A stretch of 64,000 bases of DNA from Todiramphus chloris collaris. Lineage: Eukaryota; Chordata; Aves; Coraciiformes; Alcedinidae. The stretch's first letter is position 1; the number at the start of each line of letters is the position of its first letter. The stretch lies in NCBI GenBank assembly GCA_025345505.1, contig JANVCC010000261.1:6837833-6901832 (forward strand), written 5' to 3'. Below, piece after piece: positions 50,720 through 61,512 of the stretch. Below the pieces are notes generated by a model. The model was not told the DNA's origin. It searched no databases and saw only the letters and a list, made by a program, of their open reading frames with translations. The translations under genes and the position numbers were made by a program.

Positions 50720-53700
50720 CCCCTCAAAAATCCAATTTTAAAAAAAGTTGAAAAAATATCTTTTCTCCCAGTGATACATTTGGTCTGACCAACTCTTTTC
50801 TCCCAGTGGTGGACAAGAAATGACTTTTTTTTTCTCCGAAGTTATTTTGAGGTGGGATATAAATGAGAAGAAATACAGGATTTGCCAGACAAAGGAATGG
50901 TGGGAGACGGAAGGACAAATAAAGGGTTGGAGAACACATGGAAAGGGGAATGTGATTTGTCTGTCTACAAAGGTGACGGGTACAAAATATCCACAAATGC
51001 TTCCCTATAGAAAGCATGGGATGATTGAAACAGGTTAAAATAGTCTTGCAAAGGATTGAAATGACAGCAATACCAAAGCAAATCAACAAAAAACCCCAGT
51101 CAAACACCTTTTCCTGGGAAACTCTCCAGAGAGTTAGGTTTCGTATATATCAGTGTAGTGAGTCTGGGTTATTCTGTACAGCTGGTTTGGAATGTGGTTG
51201 TTTACCTGTCTTCCTGCTCAGGTGTCTGCCTGGACAAGTGTATGACACCCACCAAATGAATCATTGATAAGGTAAAAAAAATCCGTGCTAGTAATGTGAG
51301 CCTTAATTATCTAGATGCAGGTAGCCACAGAATATTCTCCTGGTTCTGTCAGCCAGCCTGGGTAGCTCGTGACTGCCTGCCACTTACTGCTGAACCTGTC
51401 ATGGGAGGAGGGAGAGGTCTGAGCTCCAGGCAGCCTGTTTCACTTCTTTTCCCCTCCTTCCTGTGAAGGAAGACAAATCCTTCTAGACCTGAGGTAGAAT
51501 GAGCATCAACAAACAAACAGCAACTAATCACTTAAGGGAAAGGCTGCTTGTGCTGAAGGGAGAGCTCAAGCCAGATCTCCTGGGCTCTACTCTCTCACAG
51601 ACACGATGGAAATACATTTATGCTACTGTGTATATATATACTCGTGATAATTCTAGGTGGGCAGTAACTAAGTATATGGTAGTTTTTGTGAATTTATCAA
51701 CAAGAACACTGGAGAGAGGAGCTGGAGGTGTGCAGTTATATAGCTCAGTTGAATTTTATTTAGACAAAGATGGCAATGGGGAACGATATAAAAATGCACT
51801 GGCGAAGGAAGGGCAGGGATTTGGGAATGCTACGTGCAATGTTATTAAAACAATATAACCTAAATTTTCTCTTGTTAAGTGGATTACAAAAGGATAAAAG
51901 ACAGCTACAGTGGTTTTGTGAGGAAAAGATCAAAGGATGAAAACTAAAAAATGTAGGATGGAAAAACTGAAAACGTAGAATGAAATTTAAAAAAATTGAA
52001 AGGAGGGAAATGAAGGCTAAGGAATCTGTGACTGCTCTCCTGATTTGTGCATTTCCTTTCACAGTACAGCTGTAGAAACTTTAAAAGCTTTGAAGTCTCA
52101 GTATCAGGCCAGGTTTCATTTCTCTCCTGTTTTTCAGGGTGTGAGAGGAAGAGGCCATTGTCCAGCCTCTGCTGAGACCCTCAGCAAGGTCTGGTCTACA
52201 GGAGAATAGGGTCTGCAGGGGTAGGTCACATCCCAGCTCCTACTCACCTACTTTCCTGAAGGACTGACACCAGATGGTGATTGCTGTTTCTGCCCACATT
52301 TGGTAGTCATCAGATGAGGCATCCAGGATCTTTGATGTCTCTCTCTTTTTTCTCTTTCTTTCATTACTTTTGCAAATACTATGCTGGTGACTGTGGCACT
52401 TCTACTTGCTTTCTTTCTAAGCTTCTTGTGTGACTAATACAGTTAGGAACCATCTAACTCTTACTCTGTAGGCTCTTTGGTTCGTTGAGTATCTTTAATT
52501 CTCTTGTTCTTCACATAACACAATGTAGCTCTGATTTTGATACTCTCAGTGCTTCTGTTGTAGAAATAAATAATAATTACAGCAATTTGTCTCCAATAAG
52601 TTACTCTTTTAAAAGTAAAATATGAGTTCGTTTCAAAGAATTTCTTATTATACAAATATGGCACCTGTTTTCAGCTAAGAGCATGATCACAAATGCTGTG
52701 ATTCAGGGAGCAGAGACTCAGGAAGTTAATAAAATGTGTTGATTGCTTTATGAAGAAGCTGCAAGCGTATGAATCCTTAACACTGTGCAATTAGTGACTA
52801 CCAGCGAAAACACACCCACCCTCCTCAGGACATCAGCAAATCCATGAATTTCAATAAAGTAACAACTAAACCAATTAACAAGTGAACACAAAATCAATTA
52901 TTGTGAAACAGACTAGAACAAAACAATGACAAATGCTAGTTTTAAAGCAAGAACAGGAAAAAAAACCACAAATTAGCATTTCAAATGTAAGTAGTAATAG
53001 TCTACGAGTATTAATACATATAAGAATGATGTCTCTCATACAAAGATCAGTGTGCGCACATAAAACAGAGCTAAAAATACAGTATTTAAAACAAAACCCA
53101 CCACCAATCCTACCTATATACATTAGAAGAGAATTGCACTTTGATCACCTTAGGTAATACAAAAGATCTCAAACTTGTGCCTTAAACTAAAGAAATACTA
53201 ATGAGAGGGATATAATTAGACATAGAAAAAATGTTTTCTTTATCTTGTAAGTCTTTTATATTTTCATAACAGCAGCTCATCTTACAAACAGAGGAAGCCA
53301 GACGTGAGAGTGTATGATGTGCTGATCATAATCCTTCCTCAAATGATAGCACACAGAAGCTTGCTGGCTTTTTAATTGTTATAATGAGGGGCTTCACAGA
53401 AGTGTCCCATCTCTGCAGCCTCTGAGCATCCGAGTATATGATGTCACTAGGTCAGCATAGATAGAATCTTGCTCTCGAGAATGATGTCAGAGGACACATT
53501 GTCCACGGTCAAGCTGCTGTGACTTCACAGAAAGTTCTCATAGATGCCTGGTAATTAGGGAGCTAATGGAGACATTCAGAGACTCACTGCTTTGTATCAG
53601 CTTGCTCCTGTTGATTACGTTTCAAAGGCTAGATGGCAGCATTGTCAACTCTCATGATTTTTATCATGTTTCCTGATATTTTGTATTTTCCTTAAAATGC

Positions 53701-55242
53701 CAGCTGTCAGAATACCAAGTTTCCCTGAAGATCGCAGTGTTTCTTTAAAGCTATGTTTTTAGTGGTCTGATGGCCAGAAACATGGCTGGAGCTCAAAAAA
53801 GGGGATGGTAACACTGGGGGGACTGGAGTCTAAGGACAATTTGATGCAGCCAACAGCTAATAGCATAATTTAAATCACTAAATAAATCACTCATAACACT
53901 GAACAAAATGATAATGTGAACAAAAGAATGCTCCAGTTCTCTCAGAAATAAGAGGTACAGGTGCAGTGCGGTGCAGTGCAGATGGAGAAAAGCTTTTCCC
54001 TCTTTTATTCTCAGAATTAATGGTTATTTTTAGGATATAAACTAGAGACAGTCAATTTAGACTTCCAAAGAGCTTTATCAAGTTATCTTTTTTTATCCTT
54101 TGTCCACTTTGCCCTATTGTCATTTTATAGAAGATGCTCAAGTCAGAGATCATCTATTTTTATATCGCTGCCAAATGCCAGATACAACTCCATTGTAAAA
54201 TAAATAAATAATCACAGTATTAATAATGTCAAGTGTTCATTAAAAACACTATCACAACAACCTTCCAGGAGTAAATTCTTTTTATACTTGTAATCAGTTA
54301 TGAAATATTCATTTGATGTTGATCCTGTAACTGCAGTTAATTTCTCAGTAATTATATGAAGAAAGTTACTAAAATTACACGGCGCTTAAATACTTATGCT
54401 GCTTTGAAACCCAGACTTGGATTATGAGATAGCCACTACTTAATATATTTTAGCTTTCAGCTGAATATCTCATTTAGATCACATTACCTGTATTTTTCAA
54501 TTTCTTTAAATGGCATTAACCTTTCTTATACCCACATTAAATTTCTTCAGTTATTTCAAATACATGAAACTGATTATGTGGTAAAATAATTCATGGTATA
54601 ATTTATTGATATAAACTCTAAGTAGGAGTATTCAGCCTTGCTTAAACTGACTGCAGAAGAATAATTCTGCTCAATCTTATAGTGGAATTCTAACTATATA
54701 TTCTCTTTGGATGTGCTTTGGAATATTTTCAACCATAGTGGATTTTTGCTACCTTTTCATATTCAATTTTCAACTTTGGATTGTGTATTTTGTCCTTTGC
54801 ACAATGAGTTTAGGTTTTTTTTTTCCTTGGTCTTCACCCTGTAGATTCCTAAAAACACAGGTGAGCAAGGTGTGGATCCTAGTATAATTTAAAACTATTG
54901 TCTATTCATTTCACAAAATTCCTTTCTTGGAGGTCCATGGGCTAAGCATGTTCAGGCACCAGGCTTTAGAAACATTAATGTCAATGACCTCTCTTTATGA
55001 AGAAATTAAACTGAGTAAACTTTTAGTTCTGCCCAGTGTTTCTGTAATTTAGGGCAAACATTTGCTCCAACTGCTATTCTTTAGAAACGTACTGTATATA
55101 TTTTCTATACTGAATATGGGAAAATAAGGGATTTGTCAGTTGACAGGTAATTTATGCTCACAAATTTTTTTTCTTTAGGAAATTTAGTTTCCATTATATA
55201 GAAATAAACACATAAACTGATATAATACCTAAATGTAGCGAG

Positions 55243-55283
55243 ATATATATATATATTATTTATTTATTTATTTATTTATTTTT
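55243..55283. repeat. (AT)7 followed by (TATT)n microsatellite
   Basis: Seven AT units at 55243-55256 pass directly into about six TATT units ending in a short T run. This is a compound microsatellite, likely variable in length. Confidence 0.95.
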
Positions 55284-58200
55284 AAATCTGATACAATTTT
55301 GCCTACAGATTCAGATTTTCTGTTGGGCAAATTTAAATGTCAGATTTAATTTCAAGATGTTCTGACCAAAAGCATAATGGTTTGGGGTTTTTTTTTGTTA
55401 AATTTACTATGCTGTTTTGAATTCCCCTGGCAAATCAATAATCTCTATCACCCTATGTGTACATCCATACGTGATGCTCTCATAGACCAAACTGTAACAG
55501 AGTTAATACATTCTTATAATGAAGTCTGAATTTTCCCCTGATTAAGTTTTTTGGCACATTGTGAAAGGTGCAGTACTCTGAGCAAATGCTGTGAATTTCA
55601 GAACATGTTCAAACAATGCATAGATTTTAGCTGTAGATTGTCATAAGAAAGTAACTATTTTCTTAATTCAGATAAGGGGCAGTAAAAGTATTATAGTTAC
55701 AGTCAAATTGTCCAGTTTATTCATTAACTATCTCTTGTAAAGGTGGGTGAAAAGTACAAATCATGTTCAATTACCTGGTTTAATGTAAGACTAAAGAGAG
55801 AATTGTTTGGTTTGATTTTAACCTGCATAAAAGCAGATATGCAATTAGACTTTTTCCCCTCCAATATTTAGTTATCTTTAGCTAGTTTAAAATATAAATA
55901 TAGCTTATTTAAAATAAGAAAGTAAATAGAAAATTGTGAAAATATATATATATTAAAAAAAAAAAATCTTTCAGTTAAACCTAGGATCCTCTGTGCCTAA
56001 TGAATTATTAGAAAGGAGACTTGAGCTTCTTTGTTCAACCTGCTTGCTTAATTTTTCTTTAAAAAGGAAAAAAGGCGTGGCTCAGTGAAATAAGTGTCCG
56101 GAACCAGATTCCTCTCCATCCTCAAGTAACACCCTGGAAATCTTCCTAGAAAGGTCATATTCATCTAAAATCCCACCTAATGATTTCCAGCTATGGCATG
56201 ATAAAATGGTGCTGAGGTTGCTCGGGACTCAGCTTCTGGAGGACACCCAGCCTGGAAAAGGCAGACGTGTCTCTCAGTGCAGTCCTCTTGCCCTTCAGCG
56301 TGACAAGCACTGACCATGTGCATGTTGCAGTTGAAGATATATACTTCTACACTTAAATTGAGATGGATTTTAGAAATTTTCATCTGCTACCTCAAATAGC
56401 TCTCTGCTGAGCCAGCCACTAAATAACAGCCACCCAAAACCAAGTATGCACCAGGAAGCATCAGGGCTGGCTCCACTGCAGAGCTTTGGGAGCTGGGAGT
56501 GGTAGCACGGCTGGCAAGTCACTGTTCTCACCTACACAGGATGCAGCTCCATGGTACCCACACAAGAAGAGCAGAGCAGGCCTGGTGACAGTTCCCAGGG
56601 CCACTCACAGCCCAGACCACCAGGCAGGACCATAGTGATGGGGCAGGTCGCCAGGTCACATCAAGAACCCAGGATCCGGAGGGCACTTTGACAGGAACTG
56701 ACACATCTGCAGCGTTGCTCAGGCAGTGACCAAGTGCAAGATTCCCTTACCTTAAATGAAGCTTCTGAGCAAAAAAGGGGCAGGGAGTGAGGAGGGAGGT
56801 GATGTCTCTTCTCAGCCCCATGAGGCAGCTGTTTCCACACAGCCCAGCTGCAAAGCTGGGAGTCTGAAACACTGGTGGCTAACAACAAGGCCTCGACAGT
56901 ATCACTGGCATCGAAAGCATTCCGTTCAGCAGATGTCCTGTCGTACTTGCTGACCTCTAATATCAGAATTAATAATTATAAAAAAGCATCTCAGAAGCTG
57001 ATCTACATCACAAGGAGTAATAAGAATAGAATGTTTGCCGATGACAATGGACATTCAGTTAAAACTGAATATATAAGGAAGAAATCATTACAACTTTAGC
57101 CAGCTCAGTACATCCACTATGCCTGTATAAAAGACTTCACCAAGCCTGCACAGAGCTTTCAGCCATACCTGTAGGATATCATTTTGTGTGGTTCTACAGA
57201 AAAGTGTTCTTTTAGGGGCTGTCATTCAGCATCAAAACTGAAAGGGGCTGATCTTTGAGGAAAAGTGAAATTCATCAGATATATTTAGCTTCCCTACACA
57301 ATAGAAAGACCTATAGGAAAGACACACACTTTTCTTTCTTGGAGATGGACTGTAATGAGGCCCATGTGTTGCTAAATTCAGGTAGTCCACTGCCCTGCCT
57401 GTCATTCTGATCACTCTCGAGACAAACACAAATATCAGTGAAAGTCTTGTAAGAAATGAAAGGCGAAAAAGAGTATGGAAACTGAGTATCAGCATCAACA
57501 GCCTAATAGTCAGGACATTAAAAGGTTTCAAGTTTTTATTATATACCCTAAAGCAGTGGAATTTTTAGCAGCACATAGAGATTGCTCAGGGGTCTCAGCT
57601 TCATTGCATGTGTCACTGAGGTACCCCAGGACAGAAAAATTCAGAGTATACTGCCGGGAACAACTTAGCTATGGAAGAAGAGAATGTTGTGACCTAACTC
57701 TTAGGGCTCCCTTAGAGTCTGGTTTCTTTGTGCCAGTGGCAACTTGCCTGAGTAAAAAGGGTGTAAAACCCGTGGGATTTGGTCTCATTCTCCTCTGTAG
57801 CTGTCATTTTCCAATCCAGCGTGAGTCATCACAATGTCTCTCAAAAACTATTGCACTTCATATGCCCCCAGGAAATGCATATTAAGACTGTTATTTTTAA
57901 CTATATTCTCAGGTCTCAGGAAGACATTGATTTAATTTTATGCTCTTTTCTTTCTCTCCCTCTATTTCTTCTGAGCTCAGCTTCTATTTTCCATCCATAT
58001 TTTAAAATTCCAACTTGCTTGTTCAAAGATGAAGTGAGGACTTTGGACAATGAAGCCTGTCTTCCTTTCTTCCTGCAACTTTCATTTAGAAGGAAAAGAG
58101 AAATAGATTCTGAACTTGATAAAAATCACATTTTGATGGCCTTAAACACACAGGAGATTGCAAACAGACAAAGAACACTGGGCATCCTGAAACTAAGAAA

Positions 58201-59766
58201 CTGCAAACCTAAATATACACCTCTTAATATCTCAAGTAGGTGACATCTCACCTTAAACTTGATTTTTCCTATTGGAATGAACATTATTGAAGTGAAATAT
58301 GAGGTGGGTCCTTCCCTTATGCAGGTGTAGACTAAAGAAAGAGTTGAGCTCGGTACAGAAGAGAAAATTTTCCTAAAAGTCCCCTGGGACACCTAAATTC
58401 CTTCCATGTCCTTGATCCTCCATCAGTAGAGGGCTAGAAATTCTTGAATGTTTTTGAAGAGTGTTGAGTGTGAGTCAAATAATAAAAGTCATTGGGATTT
58501 AGTAGAGAACTTTAATCATCTGAAGACGGTCCCTGGTTTCTAAAGATCCACGTGGAGAGCTAGAAGGAGCCTCTTTTTACCCACAAAGTGGAAAAGCTAA
58601 ATTCCATCAATAGAAACAGCAATGAGCGTAGAGTGCGGCTCAGTGGTCTGCTGTAATATGCATCTTTGTGCTCCAGCTGTGCATTCTCTTTCTGTGAGCT
58701 TTGTGTGACACGTTTAGTCTGTCCTTTTGATATTTCATTGAAAACCCCACAAGTTAAGTGTCAGCCTCCCTGGAAAGTGAAATCAAAGCAGTCAATATGC
58801 TGGGGTGGAAGAGGAGTCTGAAAATACTTTTTTAAGCTCTTGAAATAACACTGAACTTCATTCTTATTTTTGGTAATAGCTTTTTCTTCATGGGAATGCC
58901 AAGGTGAGCTAGGAATAAGGGCTGTTAGAAGATTACTTCCCCTTTGCTGACCATCTTTAATGAATGTTATTTTTATTGCATTAATACTTAGAAAATATTT
59001 CATGTCTAAGTTATTGGTACTAGTAAGTCAAGAAGTTTCTATTTTGGCAAGTATTTTACAAATTTGATTTCATTCCACCTTAGAGCTGAAAAAGAAAAGA
59101 GTGGTTCTTAGATTCAATTCCTTTTTTATCTTGAAAAATATTGATTTATACAAAGTATTTTGACAAATATAAAGATTTTGTGACACTGTAAACTTTTTGA
59201 GTAATATAGGTGACAATCCAAACAAGGCTGACTGTGACAAATATCATCAGAACCTCAAATTTTAGAAGTGAAAAATGAAAATGTTTAATGACAAAAAATA
59301 AAGTAGTCTATTTTTATAGCATACAGGGTGGGTGTTTTGTTGGGGTTTTTTTTTACATTCCAGCAGGGTCTTTTTAAGATTAATTTGATTTATATTTTTC
59401 ATGCACAACAACGGCTTTTTACTTTTTTCATGATCTGCTGGAAAAATATTTGTAGCACTTTAAGATGGGCCAATTTAAACTAGAAATGGAAACAACCAGT
59501 TCCCCATCTCCATCTTATTTCTCCAAACATCATGATTCAACATAGGCAACAGGTTAACATATGGGGACATTCTGCTGAATTTTCTTCAATTAGCTCCACT
59601 CAATTTATTTGGCATGTTTGCCAATGCCTGTGCTGAGTGTCTGTTTGTACCCACGGATATCCCATCATAGTCTATAGTTCACCTGACTGTGAGAGTAACA
59701 GAGTATACTGCAGCAAGAGCTACGGGACGTGTCTTCATGTGCACCATCCTTCAGCTAGGTGCTGAA

Positions 59767-59796
59767 CTTCAAAGTTAGTCCAAACTAACTTTGAAG
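59767..59796. repeat. Perfect 13-bp hairpin, 4-nt loop
   Basis: cttcaaagttagt at 59767-59779 pairs exactly with actaactttgaag at 59784-59796 around the loop ccaa. This is the most compact strong hairpin I noticed. It is too short for a miRNA precursor on its own, and I see no flanking pairing that would extend it. Confidence 0.9.
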
Positions 59797-60187
59797 CTAG
59801 TTTGGGGTTTTAAGGATTCAGTCTGTGCCAACTCAATGCAGTTCTCTGTGGACTAGAACCAAGGATCTACATTATGCAAGGGACTGCAGTAGGGGACCAA
59901 AAGACACCTGGAAATGCAGACAGCTTGCAGAAGTATGGCTCAGTGCCTACAATCCTATCTGCCTTTGCAGAAGGCCTTTCAAGGAATGGTATAGCACTAT
60001 TTTATGTTATCAATATTTCTCATATGGAGGTGTAAATTATAGAAACACCTTGGCCAGGCACAATAGGTTTAGCCAATCCAGTTTCCAGGTCAGTGTGCAT
60101 GGGAACATAAACCTCCTAAGAGGAAACAAAAGCCTGATATTCCATCCTGTTCTTGTTCCCAAAGCAGTGGAGCTTACCCCTAAATTG

Positions 60188-60207
60188 GTACCCACTTCCG
60201 TGGGTAC
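60188..60207. repeat. 7-bp hairpin, 6-nt loop
   Basis: gtaccca and tgggtac flank cttccg. Small and possibly coincidental. Confidence 0.6.
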
Positions 60208-61394
60208 ACAAAGCAGATGCACACACAGAGCATTTTGGAAATCTTATTTCCAGGTGCTAAAAAACCCTGGTTGGGTGTTCAGAAGTAACAGTGACTGCAG
60301 CTGATGCTAATGGCTTCTATACAGAACAGGTCAGTCCTGAAATTTGAAAGGTGAAATTACTGTATCTGGTGTTAATTATGAAGTGAATTTCTCAAATTTC
60401 TACACATCAGCAAATATACACCTGTTATGCTCCAAAGCAAATGCTCAGCATATGATTATGATCCTTGAGGAATACTGCTGTGATTCACAGCTATTTCTGT
60501 TTACTTTTGCTTGTATTTTCTGCTAAGAACATTAAGAAAATGTAAAACAAGCTGGCTGAAACTGGAAAGGGAACCTTTAGTCCTCCATCTCAGTTTTCTG
60601 AAATTGGTTTAACATAGCATGCAGGTTTAAATATGACGAAAAATGATGGCTTAATCTTTGAGTCATTTTGCCACGTGCAGTAAACCTGGGATTACCCACT
60701 GCAGGACTGAAGTCTGAGTCCTTTGGCAGGAGAAAGCATCTTGCTCCTCACTTTCTTCAGGATTAATAATATCACTCCAACGAGATTAGAGCCATTACTC
60801 TTCCTGACCTGATCCAAATGGTACAAATGGGATTTTAAAGACAGTGTCTACTGAAAGATCCAGCAGAATGATGAGGTGCACAGAATAGCTACCATGAGGA
60901 ATCAGCAGTGATAGACTGTCAGTGTTATAAAGAAGATACCCTATTAGGTTTAGCTATTATCCCAGAAGAAGATTATAGTCATAGATCCTGACCTTTAATT
61001 AAATGGACAGCACAAAGAGAGAGAAAGATAAACAAACTTGTGCAAAAAAAGTGTCAACTTGTACTGACTTGGTAGCTGGTCTGTGAAGTGAAAAGGGGAC
61101 AGTGACCAATGGGAGATTTTACAGATTGCTTTTTCTCCCATTTGGTGAAGTGGTAAAAAGTTGTGATGACATAGAACAGGAAGTTACTAAAAGCTTTGCT
61201 TTATTGACTAAACAGCAAAATAAACCTGGGTTTCTACAATTAGGAAAGGGAGAAAGGGAGGAAAGGAGAGGAGAGGCTTTATATAAATTGGAGCAGCATA
61301 TATTTTGAAGGTGTCTTTATTTTTACTCTGTAGAGAACTGATTCACTTGTTGCTGAATGCAGATGAACACCAGATAAGCTTTGGCATTCACTTG

Positions 61395-61512
61395 TCCTGG
61401 ACACGATCCTGTTCAGCCTGCTCTAGGTAAACCTACTTTAGCAGAAGGGTTGGACTAGATGACCCACAGAGGTCCCTTCCAACCCCCACCACTCTTAATC
61501 TGTGCTTCTGTG
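61395..61512 (+). mobile_element. CR1 LINE 3' tail
   Basis: 'tcctggacacgatcctgttc' and 'agcctgctctaggt' are followed by 'gggttggactagatgaccca' and 'gaggtcccttccaaccccca'. These are classic CR1 3' UTR sequence. It ends in 'ctgtgcttctgtg', a variant of the CR1 terminal octamer repeat. Only about 118 bp remain, a severe 5' truncation. It is the best preserved of the three CR1 copies, so possibly the youngest. Sequence upstream of 61395 is not clearly CR1. Confidence 0.9.

Larger units (their letters stand above)
44573..61394. other. Unique non-coding DNA, possibly with conserved blocks
   Basis: No gene or transposable element recognised in this 16.8 kb. Frames of 118-159 codons occur (for example 57779-58243 and 59825-60304, both +), without recognisable domains. 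Sub-blocks at about 48480-49260, 53280-53780, 58400-59030 and 60540-60990 are less AT-rich and free of simple repeats. They are discussed as possible constrained non-coding elements. The block 56400-56950 is the most GC-rich part of the window but is not a CpG island. Confidence 0.5.

Noticed and set aside
56875..57099. 74-codon frame as a piece of an endogenous non-retroviral virus
   Set aside because: It looks protein-like over part of its length, but I could not match it to any viral or cellular family and will not claim one.
57475..58243. Overlapping frames of 136 and 154 codons as a gene
   Set aside because: No recognisable domain and no supporting splice sites. Frames of this size are expected a few times per window given TA-depleted, vertebrate-like composition.
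59825..60304. 159-codon frame as a gene
   Set aside because: The translation has no recognisable motif or compositional sign of selection. An opposing 61-codon frame overlaps it. Chance is adequate.
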